A stretch of 15,797 nt of DNA from Saccoglossus kowalevskii (Eukaryota > Hemichordata > Enteropneusta > Harrimaniidae). Below are positions 1 through 12,700 of this stretch, one piece after another. A program made the position numbers and the translations under genes. Below the pieces are notes generated by a model, which ran no database searches, had not been told where the DNA came from, and worked only from the letters and a program-made list of their open reading frames with translations. The stretch lies in contig NW_003158729.1 of the NCBI RefSeq assembly GCF_000003605.2, forward strand, positions 73,376 through 89,172. The letters are read 5' to 3'. The stretch's first letter is position 1; every line of letters begins with the position of its first letter.

Positions 1-610
1 AGTTGGGATAATGTTCCAGTTGCTGGACCAGTTGGGATAATGTTCCAGTTGCTGGACCAGTTGGGATAATGTTCCAGTTGCTGGACCAGTTGGGATAATG
101 TTCCAGTTGCTGGACCAGTTGGGATAATGTTCCAGTTGCTGGACCAGTTGGGATAATGTTCCAGTTGCTGGACCAGTTGGGATAATGTTCCAGTTGCTGG
201 ACTAGTTGGGATAATGTTCCAGTTGCTGGACCAGTTGGGATAATGTTCCAGTTACTGGACCAGTTGGGATAATGTTCCAGTTACTTGACCAGATGGGATA
301 ATGGTTTAGTTACTGAACCAGTTTGGGATAATGTTCCAGTTACTGGACCAGTTGGGATAATGGTTTAGTTACTGGATCAGTTGGGATAATGGTTTAGTTA
401 TTGGACCAGTTGGGAAAATGGTCCAGTTACTGGACCAGTTGGGATTACGGTCCAGTTACTGGACCAGTTGGGATATTGTTCCAGTTACTGGACCAGTTGG
501 GATATTGTTCCAGTTACTGGACTAGTTGGGATATTGTTCCAGTTACTGGACCAGTTGGGATAATGGTTTAGTTACTGGACAAGTTACGATAATGGCCCAG
601 TTACAGGAAC
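1..610. repeat. 29-bp minisatellite, about 21 units
   Basis: Head-to-tail units start at 1, 30, 59, 88 and so on every 29 bp to 582; one unit (320) is 30 bp. The consensus has halves AGTTGGGATAATGTTCC and AGTTGCTGGACC. Units 1-7 are essentially identical; later units drift (TTACTGG, GGTTTAG, GGGATATTG) and the array decays about 50 bp from the exon A donor. Each unit holds a short inverted repeat TCCAG-TT(G/A)-CTGGA. The array is cut by the window edge, so its true length is unknown. It lies in the intron following exon A. Confidence 0.97.
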
Positions 611-661
611 AGTTTATGGTAAAATGAATAATGTACATTTCTGATAGGATTGTAGACTTAC

Positions 662-745
662 CTGTTCTGACATGGCATCTTTAAGTCTCTCTATCAACTC
701 TAGATCATTAGGATGTTCCTTCAGATATTCCTCAGAAAAGAAAGC
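662..745 (-). CDS. DOCK1: DOCK exon A (3'-most exon in window)
   Basis: 84 nt, phase 0, window residues 690-717. [20 protein letters not shown] then LKDAMSEQ, aligned with DOCK2 [28 protein letters not shown] near the end of DHR-2. Acceptor TTTTATTTTCAG|GCTTTC, donor GAACAG|GTAAGTC, a perfect consensus. The reading frame continues into an exon left of the window. Confidence 0.95.
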
Positions 746-3700
746 CTGAAAATAAAATAAAACATAAACATTTTTCCAGAAGTTCATATCTTGGTTATTG
801 CTTGTAGCTTCCAATCCTTGGAACAAATGGGATATTCACATTTCTATGGTTTGTGTTGTTTCATACATACCTTTTCATACATCTCCGGCCCACCTTGTAC
901 AGCTGCATCTACTATTCCATTCAGCTGCATACTGAGTGGATTCAATGGTACATTTGGATCTGCAATGTGCTGTTTTATCTTTGAATTCAGCTTATCATTT
1001 TGTTCTTCCATTGTCTCTACGGCGTGTTCCAGGGGACTGACTTCTTTCTAAAAACACAATATGAATACAAGCCAATAAGGGTATTAAGTGAAATTTCAGG
1101 CTTTTACTAGTGGTATATTTCGCTTACTTTAGAAGATTTCAACAAATATGGGCCAATCATTATTATGCTGTATTTTTTGGGTGACAGATGACAGTTTCAG
1201 ACAATGAATGTCATTCTTGTCCCTTCTGATTTTTTTCAATGTGAAATTTGCAAGTACATGTACAAGTGCTGACTTATAGTAAATTTTGCCACAGAAAGCG
1301 GATTTATGTTTGGGACTACAAGTACATGATAGTGCTGTATGTCTATCAAATGACAATTTAATGAGCTATCCTGATGTCAACCAGGCCCAGTTAAACACAA
1401 GTACCTGCGAGCGTTAACCAGGGTTCCAAAAGTCACATCCATTATTGATTGAATCTTATAGAGTGGATTTGGTGCAGGGTAGGGGTCGACCCATTTTGGT
1501 GTTCAACCAAAGGTAGGATTTGAACTGGAATATATCGATCATGAATCGATGCAACAAACACTATGCTACCAGTGACCTGTATATGCTGTATTATTAGTAC
1601 AGTAAAAACTTGATTCATTTACGAGAATTCAAACGCAGTTTTTGTGACCTGTCATCATGGCTTACTATGATATATTTAGAGTTTGTTGTTTAATACCTCA
1701 ATGTGAAAATCATTTATTGCAAGAGGATATGTTAGAGTCGTGTTGTATGGTATGAAGTTGACAAACGATGATCACATGCCGGTACTAAAACACGGGGAGT
1801 ATGCTGGCATTAGATGATTCAAACAAAACATGAATTTAAAATAATTTACCCATAGCATAAACGTAACTACAGATGTGTGTGGCAGTCAAAATTATTCTTG
1901 AATTTGTTTTGAGGCTTATATCGTAACCTTGCATCTGTTAACACTAGAAAATGTGTAAGATTGATAGACCTTTAGTGAGCACAGCCGCCATTTTGAAAGG
2001 TGAGACTTGAGGTCATCAGTACCATATATGGATGCATTCAATGACCTGATATGTGAAAGTAGCTTGTCGGATTCTCATAATACAGTCACCAATACAATCA
2101 TATTGTACATAATAATGGGGATACTTAATTATTTAAAATAATAGAAAAACTACTCACAGTGGTTTCCTTGACGACTTCAAACCATCTCAAAATACCAGGC
2201 AGTTTATACTTTGTTTTATAATATGTTCTTTGCAACCATTGATTCTATAACATGAAATAAGCAAATAAAAAGAGGTTAAGTTATTAAATTATTGCACCAG
2301 AGCTGTTGCATCTCTTCTATTATGTATGTTTGTAGTGAGTTGATGATTCAGGATGACCTATTGCATGGGTCCCACAGATGATTTCAGTCAGCAGTACAGC
2401 AACCAAGTGTGGACAGATGTTGGGAGAGGTGGAAATAAATGTTTCAGACTAATACACAATAAAGTGAACTTACAGCAAAATCTAAATCTTCTTGTTTTTT
2501 CCCTCTTCTGAATGGTTTTGAATAAACAAATGTGTCCACTTCATTAACCTTGTAATAACTACAACAAACATAAAAACATCAGAAGAACACTGTAATAACT
2601 TTTTTTCAAACTAAAATTATTAATCTAATAAATGTTTTGGTACAATTTCACAACCAAAATGTATTATATGTATGGCGACCAGTCAGTCATAATAATGTAC
2701 TACATATATCCAAAGTGTGAATGCCATCAGAGCTATGGTACTTAACAGCATTTAATAGCATAACAATTCAAAATTTGAATAATACCAAATTTACCTCAAT
2801 ATTTGATTACTGACAGTCTTGCCTTTGAATCGTTTATGCTCTTCTTGAACAGGATGTACAGTGAAAATTTGAAGATCTGAACAAATATGTCAGGTAAGAA
2901 ACAACAACTCAAACACTAAGTTTGTATGTTGATTAAACAATAAATGCTGCTAATATAATACAATTATTAAAACTGTGAAACAACTGCAAACATTTCAATG
3001 ATTTACCAAGTGAGATCATAATCAAATAAAAGTTTAGTTCTCATAAAAAGAACTTTGTGGAGTGACAAATTTTATATATTTAAAAGGCCATGGTCATTGT
3101 GCAGTTTATATTCAAATTTTGCATAAACAAACTCATGATCGGTAGACCCAAGTTCAAATCCTAACTTAGGCTGAACACCCAAAAAGGGTCGACCCCTACC
3201 CTGGGTAAGTGTGACACAGACTCAATGGGTAGGCCAATTCCACTGGCGCATTAAATGGCCATTTGATAGAGAGATGGCCGCACAGCCCTGTCATGTAGTC
3301 CAAAACATGAATATGGTTTCTATGGCAAAAATGTGTCAGCACTAGCACTTGTACATACAAAAAAAAAGTCAGAAGAGACAACAGTGACATTCAATGTCCA
3401 GCCGGGCACAAAAACATTTAAAAAAACACATAGTACATGTTACACTTGTTTCTGTAACAATTTGAGTGGACTCAAGACTCCCATATTATAATTATATAAT
3501 ATTATAAAAGGATACATTGTCCTTTGCTTTCTTTGGTTTCTTGGCCTGGAGGAGTAGTTGACTTTACCATTAACTTGGCCATAGGATACATATTCTGTAG
3601 TCGGCTGTTGAAGTCACCTAGCCTCTCGTACTCCTTCCCGCGATACACAAATACGCGATTCTGAAAAATAAACATTTAGATGTGAGAATTACTTGCTGTA

Positions 3701-6700
3701 TGCGAGATGATGACCAACACACAGGAGATAAAGTGATGATAAACTGGTGAGAACAGTTAAAAATCAACTACCCTGTATAACAGAATATGGCATTACAAGA
3801 AGACAACCAAAATGACCAAGTTATGGCATACAAGTCAACAGAATATATTAGAAATGTACTTTAGAAATAGAAACGTATAGAAATTCACATGAATCACCGC
3901 TTCAACTTCCACTGTTAACAAACACAATCATGAAATAATCTTACCCGTAGAAAAGGCAGATAGCCCTGTCCGTAAAACCCAACACGGAAATACTCTGGTT
4001 CTGGTCTTGGTGTCATCATTATGTGATCATAAAAGGTGGCCTGCCGTTTCTGTTAATGAAATATTATAACATGAATATTAGTGCATTAACAATGGCTTTT
4101 GTTAAACTTTGTGCCACCTTATGGCCTTATATAATTTATTGAAGCAGAATCTAGCTTATCGGTACTCTGGCAGAAAATCCTATACTATTACTTACCAGAA
4201 GATCGCTCAGTTGCCCGTACAAAAACAATTCTGTTTCATACTGGTGTACTAACTCTTTACAAAGGATGATACCATTCTCCCACATCTACAATAGGATAAA
4301 AGTACCGGTAAGTGTTTTGTAAGACAGATTTTTATCACAGTGCTAGAAGTATATATAAAATATTTTTACTTTTTGGAGCTTGGAAGCACCAAGGGAATAT
4401 TTTTTTTATCATCAATAGAAGAAAGATGAATAGAAATTTTGGTCACGATGAACACATCAATATATAAACATTTACTAAATCCATCAACAAGACCATGTTG
4501 AGTATATGCTTAGATGTGGAATAGTCAGACACAAAGAAAATCAATCAGTAATTTTAACTAGAACTTAATATTGATAGAATTATTGCTAAATATTACCTTG
4601 CCATTGTCAAAATGTTCAATAATATCATAATACAAGCATTCTTTCAGTTGCCTCTGTGTATGTGCATTTGGGTACTTCTCTGTATGGAACAATAACATCT
4701 CATCACTCCACTAAAATGAATAGACACAAAGACGACACATTATAAATATGATATAATCATGACTGAGCAAACCAAGCAATAACATCTCATCACTCCACTA
4801 AAATGAATAGACACAAAGACGACACATTATAAATATGATATAATCATGACTGAGCAAACCAAGCAATAACATCGTAAAGTACGAAAACAATAAGGTGAAC
4901 ATATCCACTAATATGTGGTGTCAGAGTTCATATTAATATACATCTTTTCCTATTTGTAATCATAATTTAGTAACAGCAGGGAATGCCAGCTTTTATTTTA
5001 AATTTATATTCATGCATATATCATCTTATTTATACAGTGAACAAATTCCAACTACACTTTGTGTTACTTTTGATCTTGGAAATAGATGACATAATCATTC
5101 ACTGCGAGATCTTGCATATTGCATGAAAGGTGCGAACTGAACGTCAGCCACAAAAACCAACGATCTTATTTTGAATGTAAATTTCTTTTTTATAGCTCAC
5201 TGTCAAAATGTCAATCTTTGATCAGAAGAATATTGCATTGAAATATACGTACTTTTTAAAAATTAGCCAAGATATATGTATAAGCATATTATTGAGTGCG
5301 GAAATACTCTAAAAGACTTTTTTTGAATCCCAAGCGATGTTTTAACGTCGCTGCGACCTTTGTTTGTCCCGTTTTTATGTTTAAAGAGCGGCAGTCGTCG
5401 TGCCGCATTCTGTTCGATATGGGACTCATAGCGACGTATACAATGCACGTAAAATACATTGTTTATTTACATTTAATTCAAACACCACGCTTTACTTTCA
5501 TGCATAATGCAGGATTTCAATGAAATAAAATTCAATTATACATTTACACAGAAATCTGTTTGAGAAAGAAGACTTGGTTGTTACCGCCTTACCTTCAGAG
5601 AACTCACATGCATCTGCAATGTAAACGCAGCCTCTGTATGGTTGTCACACTCTAAGTGCAAGTCACATAGTTTGTAAAGATATCTCAGATACATCTCCTG
5701 TCTGTTAATGTCTCGGTAAAAATTCTGTAATAATTGAACATTTTGGTTACATTTTGTCACCTTTCACAAAACAATAATTTGTTTTATATTTTGAAAATTT
5801 GGAAAAAAAACATGTAGGCATGTCTTGTGGTAATTAAAACTATGAAGTTTGCGGCTATTTTGGCACTAGGTTGGGCATTTATTACTTCAATGAATTATGG
5901 GTACTTCAATACAAGCCATCAACAATCACTGCACCATCCAATCACAAGGTTGCAAAAAAACAACATGTAAGTGCATTAATGTTTCACTGGGTGTTAATTT
6001 CGCTATTTCTGCTAAATATACTTAATTAAATCCATGTAACATGTAAAATAACAATTGTTTTACTGAAAAATCCAAAAATTTAAAACTCATTGAGTAAAAA
6101 ATAGTGAAAAACAATGATTTTATGTAACCCATTATATGTAGTCATGTAGTAAATGTGGGTGGGAACATGAAAGAGAATTTTCCTGGCCTAAATTAACTCG
6201 CAGTTGAGTTGCAGTTATTTGCAGCCTGCACATAAATATTTCCATTAGTTAAATGATGCCCTAATTGGAGGAAATAAGTCATCATGTACTACTAAATGTA
6301 ACAAACTTACCAGTAAATTCACTGTACAACTCATCCTGTTCTCCTTGTTTTCGTCTGTCACTATAGCCCTATAGTCTAATAATCTTTCTAAAAGTCGAGT
6401 TACTAACAATACGAATTCTGAACCAGAATCACAAAGAAATTTATGCTTGCTACACAGATCAGAAATTCTGTGAAAAAAACAGAAAAACAATCATTAGATA
6501 ACCAACCATTAACCTTTCATCCCAGACTTTCTCACACAAATTTTTCTGATATTCTTTAAAATTTCTGCCCTTTTTTCTGATATTCATTAAAATTTCTGGA
6601 AATGAACCCTAATTTTGGAGCCAACAGACAAAATTTAAGTCAATTTTCAGTTTTTACTCAAAGAATTTGGCTATATTGGTCTCAATCTTCTGAAGGAAAG

Positions 6701-9700
6701 TGCAGACTATAAACTCAAATATTTTGTGAATTTGTGATGAAAAGAGGGAACGGAACTGGTGGTGAAAACTGGTGATTAATCAATAAATTATTTTATCAAT
6801 TCCACAGTTCCAAAGTATGTTTCAAAGGAAAATACAATACCGGTATTCAAATTCAAAAATTAAATATTACATTGATTTATTAAACTTACAAAACATTAAA
6901 TAAATCTTTATACTGTTCATCCCCTCTACCGCCCTCTATCAGAACATCCAATTGTGTAATCACCTCAGATTCAACCTATTGAAACAAAACAAGACAAGAA
7001 TTTAAAATACATGTGTGGATTCATTTCAAATAAGATACATGTATAATGTAAAATAATTAATTTTAGCTGGAATTAATTTTCTCTGAAAGACAGTTTGGCA
7101 GTTTTGCATGAAGTTTATTTGCATTGATTTTTAATGAGTCAAATGTGAAATATATAAACAAGTAATGTAATAGTTTCCGTACGGCCATTTTGAACTAAAT
7201 TCGAAAAATAAAATGAAGCACATCAATGTCCCATTATCCATACATGACTGAAATCTGGTTCCTGAACGATAAACGTGTGATTTTGAGAAGTTTAAAACTT
7301 GATCGATCTAGACATGTCAGATAAATAGATCCGAAACTACATTCTTTGAAACAAAATGAACGCTAGTCGGCCAGTTTGAACTCAATCTAAAAAATATCAA
7401 AGAAAGCTTAGAAAGAACTCCTATGAGTACTGGAAGAATATTTAAAATTAGCCTGACATGTAGGCATGAGTAAGTCCTCGCCGGCCGACCAGCATCAGCC
7501 CCCCCCCCCATTAACACCTAACACAAAGTTCACGCCTTCTCGCAATGAGTTCACTGAATATTCATTTTGGTGCTCATGGTAACACCATCAGTCAAAGTCG
7601 TGTTTGCATTGTCGGCAAAAATCACAGATTGTTTTCAATAAGTTGATAAACATTGGATGGAAATATGCCAACAAACAAACTCTGCTGTGAATAGTTACTC
7701 TTTGATGGCTGTCGCTATCTGACGTTCCTGCAATTTAATTGGTATCAACAAAAAATTGTCTGGGGAAGTGAGAAACTACATCGTTCTGTCAGGTGTGTGT
7801 TGGAGCACGGTGGATGGCGCAACTAACGCTAATTTTAAATTAATCCAAAACTTAAGATTAGTCTTTCAAACAAGATGCTTGGTGACTAATATTTGTCTGC
7901 TATTTGAGATGCACTATTGAAGTTTATAATTATAAGTGTTTTGCAAATCTCACCTGCTTGAAATGATGTCTGTTATTGAATTCACACTGCATCATATCAA
8001 AGAATATTGGAATGGTAGCTTTACGAAGTTCAACTTCTGGAATCAATGTGACCTCCAGGAATGGTCCAACCATTTCCGGTATGAATCGTATTTTGTGACC
8101 ACCAAGGTGATACCACATCATCCGTATTATTTCAATTCCAACTTCCCTTCTCATATCTTTGTACCTGCAGCAAGAGAGAAAGACGATTGTATAATTATAT
8201 GCAAGTTATCAACCGTATATGAATTGTATACTGTATATACTCTGTAAACCTAAGCTAAACAAACCATTACAAATCAAGTTACAATTTGTATGTTATTTCT
8301 ACTACTTTGAATTTAATTCAATTACGATTAACTTTTTCACCAGTTCCCTCTTTTCATCACAAATTCACAAAATATATAGTCTGCATTTTCTTTTCAGAAT
8401 ATTGGGACAAAAATAGCCAAATTTTTTGAGTAAAAACTGAAAATTGACTGAAATTTTGTCTGTTGGTTTCAAAATTAGGGTTCTTTTCCAAAAATATTGA
8501 AGGATATAAAGAAAAAAAGTACAAAAACAATTTTGGGCAAGAATGTTAAATGTAACACTGTATAGAGTGACAATTTAATTGAGTTTAATTAAACTCTTAT
8601 TAAATTGCAACCCTGTATAAAGTTGCATTTTAATCATCTGGTTTTGTAGCGACCATTCTACAGTTTATAACATCCATACCACACTGACTTTTAAAGCAAA
8701 AAATTTACTAACAGGAAATTTACATTTACAAGGCTTCTTTCTTGTACAACTTAATAAGTAAATTTTATAAAACTAAATATACATAAGCAGTAATCAAATA
8801 TTATATTATGAGTCATTATTAAGTATTATTAAGAATCCTGAAGGTCACACATCCTGGTACTTCAAGAAGAAAGACAGAAAGTACCAGGATGTGTGACCTT
8901 TAGGAGTCAAACATAACTATTCTTTATCAATAAAAAAATACATTAGCAGAATTACAACATCACAGGATGTTGGCATTCAAATGAAATTACAGATTAACCA
9001 TGTACATGTATGTATTTAAGCATGTAGACAACTGTTTTAAGGATGTAGTAGAGTATTATTTTGCTTCTCGGACTCCAATTATTGAAGAGGGACCCAGTTT
9101 TTCAGGCCCAAACTCTAATAAAGTTATCCAAGGTCAAATTTCAATTTCTTGAAATTTTGTAAGTGGGACTTGTCTTGCCGAGACATTAGCGCAAACCCTG
9201 TATATCTTATTATTCTATGACAATTTCAAAGCTCTATCATAAATGAAACATACCGTACTCAAAACAGTGGTCAAAATTAACACCCTGTGATGACTTAATT
9301 TGCATGTATTTTAAATAATTAATAAATCACACAGTCAAGTGTGAATTAATTTTAGAACAACTTTAGATGTTTACCTATCATCACAGAAGATTTCATGATC
9401 ATTTAAAAAAATCAATGTTATATGTATAAATATATACCAACAACTTATTGGCTCTCTGCATAGTTTAGATTCATTTAAAAGTGATGATTAGTACTCGAGA
9501 TATCAGTGAAAAAGCTGAAAATTAAATAATTATGCAAATAAGTTAATTATTATGCACAATTATTTACCCCAAAACTAATCAGATCTCTGCATAGTACCAA
9601 GTTTCATTGAAATGTCATGTTTAGTACTTGAGATATACGTGAAAATCCGAAAATTAACTAATTAAGTAAATCAGGTTATTAATATGCACAAATATTTATC

Positions 9701-12700
9701 GCATAGTGCTTGAGTATCTATGTACCATGTTTCATTGAAATGTAATGCTTAGTACTTGAAATATCAAAAGCTGAAAATTAATTTATTATGCAAATTAGGT
9801 AATTAATATGTACTGATATTAACCTAAAACTACTAGGTCTGTGCAGTGTCCTATGACATCTAGGTACCAAGTTTCATTGAAATGTGATGATTAGTAGTTG
9901 AGACATCAGTGGGAAAGCCGAAAATTTACTAATCATTATGCAATTTAGGTAATTAATATGCACAGATTTTCACCAAAAACTAATCAAAACCTGGCATTAG
10001 TTCAGAGCATCTATGTACTAAGTTTCATCAAAATTCAATGAGTGGTTCTTTAGATATCAGTGTAACAGTCATGGAACAGCTAAAAATGAGCTAATTATCA
10101 TGCAAGCTAGGTAATTAATATGCATGGGGTTTCTACCAAAACCTAATCAAATCTGCGCATTAGCCCAGAGCATCTATGCACCAAGTTTCATCGAAAACCC
10201 ATGTATGGTTCTTGAGATATCAGTGGAACAGACGAACGAACGAACGAACACACACACACACACACACACCCACACCCACCCACCCACACACACATACATA
10301 CACACACACATACATACATACAGACAGGGTAACTGCAAAGACTCCCATTGTGTGCTTCGCACACGGGAGTAAAAAATTGCTGGACTGTTTTGTTTCTTAT
10401 GTCTTATTCTACATTTTTCAATAACAAAAATAAGGTATCATTTTTAATTTCTTCACAGTACAGTTGCAATAAGAGATTTTACTTAGCAGTCACATGAGCG
10501 CATGAAGGTTGCACAAAACCTGACATTAATCTTTAATTAGTGTGAATTATAAACTCTCATAAAACATATAATTTAATATATAGTTTAAAATAATTCTTCT
10601 CTAAAAATAATTAGTGTGAACCGGTAAACCTCTTCTCCATTCTTAACCTTCTAACATGTTTATGAATACATTAATACAAGAGTTATTTCAGCACATAAGG
10701 TCAGTAGTATCACAAAGTTGTAGCAGGCCAACATGGTGCTATCCGGGTGAGTTGCCCTGCTTCACCTTCCTCACCCTGTCTAGAAAGATGAATTGTAGAA
10801 ACATCGCTAAGTGACAATCAAGACACTGCTATTATCACACTAGGGGGTCAGGAATATTAAGAAATCTCATGGTTTGAGGTTTATGCTAAATACATCTTGA
10901 ACATGACATTTTAAAGGTGCATTTCCATTTTACAAATCTTTGAAATAACATCTCTGAGATAACCCATAAAGGGTTTATATGAATGATTAATGAGAAATTA
11001 ACGATGAATTTAAATGATTCTCTTCAAAGTACGGTAATCTAGATTTGTAAACACTCACTGATTAAGATCATTACTCATCCTTGGAGGTGTTACATTGTAG
11101 ATATGTTTGTCTGAGGAATAAGAGTTTCGAGTACACTCAAAATGAAATATGTGTAAAATGTCATAACTTTTAATTAATATTTCATATTTTTTAGTGACAA
11201 CAATTTCATTTTTACATATTCCATGTTTTAGCTTGTTTTAGGAACATAGTTTCATATATTTTCAAAGAGGAAATGCAACTTTAAGAGAATGAAAAGTTCA
11301 ATATTCTGGATTATTGAGCATGCTATGCAAAGCACTTGAGATAAATATGACAATACAGTACCTTCTATGTGTTAATTCCAATATAGCAGAGCGTTAAAAG
11401 AAGAAATGTATAAAGAATGTAAGCGTATTGATGAAAGACACTGAGTTCATGAGAGAAGTCTGTGATGAGATTATTGGAGGCATACAAAATAAAGCACAGT
11501 GCAATCAGAAACGAAAATACTGACCACGCACAAATAAGTATTAAAATAAATAAATATCAAAATTCAAGGCTTAAATTGAAACAATTTTAGTCCTTCCACA
11601 AAAGTAATTTTCCCTCTTGTGAAATTTGTCAATTTAAGCCTGCCTTTTTTAATACATAATTAGATAAACATGAAATCATTTTCATGTGCCAAGCACAATA
11701 TAGACAATATTTTTTCTAGATTGCAAGGTTGTATACCAAAGTCAGTCTATTGTGTCTCCACAGAGAAGCAGATGTAAAGATGTGATGCAAAGCTGAGAAG
11801 TAACAACATGTATGAATAAAAATAATCAATAATGCCAAAGAATGAATATTTGTCATTAATATGCGAGTATACAGCTATACAGCATGGTCAATCAGTCGCT
11901 ATCTAGAACAATGTGATCACAATTCATGCAGACAAACACACAGACAGTATCACAACATAATGTCCCATTTAATGTGCTGCATAGTGGAAAGTGTGCTCTA
12001 CAATGAATTATAATAATAAAACAGGTGGAACAATTTTTGTGTATCATAAATTATTTTTTTGGCGACTTACTTTTCTATAATCTTGTTTCTCTTGCCAGTG
12101 GAGAAGTTTTCTAACTGCAATGGTTCTTGCGTTAGAAATGCCACAGATAGGTGGAAGAAGTTGTTGTATAGTTGATATTCAAATTCCTTCTCACTAATAA
12201 AGTGTTTGTTCAAAGTTTGTGAAAACTGCTTCATGGCACCTAGGATAACACTGAAAACAAAATGGCCGTTAGTAACCACAGTGGGTAACATTTTCCAAGA
12301 TTCGAATATTGCTAAACTGTATTGCTTATTTTGTCATGATTCAGAGAGCATTGTGTGAATAACACAGTTTTGTTTTGTTTCATAACAATATTTCTGAATG
12401 ATTCAACAGAGAAGTTACATTTGACCTCAGTACAACAGATAAATGTGAACAGATGCGCCATGGAAACATGCATGTACCTAATCTGAGTTGGCAGTCAAAA
12501 ACAAAAACAAAACAAAATGGGGGATGCTTCCTGAAGAGGGAACAGGATCTACCAAGGTATAGTGGTGAGACGATGGCTGGAAAAGTGTACTATGGCTAGC
12601 TAAGATGTTCAAACTAGTGCTGCTGATAGGTGGGCTTTATTTCAACTGAAAGTTCAAATACATATCTGATAGAAACATCTGGTAGAGGATGTTGACATGG

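Noticed and set aside
1-610. CRISPR-like array (29-bp repeat length)
   Set aside because: Repeats are contiguous with no spacers, and the genome context is animal.
1129-1356. 75-codon minus-strand open frame
   Set aside because: Falls in the body of SINE copy 1; no protein similarity recognised.
1511-1580. Functional tRNA gene
   Set aside because: D and anticodon arms fold, but the T-stem is mismatched, no acceptor stem could be paired, and SINE body follows directly.
5263-5523. Small genes on both strands in the CpG-rich patch
   Set aside because: Overlapping short frames without family similarity or splice support; better explained by the nested inverted repeat and lack of stops in CpG-rich text.
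7936-8247. 103-codon plus-strand open frame
   Set aside because: Antisense shadow of DOCK exon M, which has clear family similarity on the minus strand.
10341-10370. Rho-independent terminator
   Set aside because: Hairpin plus A/T run in an animal intron, at the end of a repeat block; the bacterial mechanism does not apply.
10124-10424. Open frames rich in His/Thr or Val/Cys on both strands
   Set aside because: Translations of the GAAC/CA microsatellite and its flanking repeat unit.
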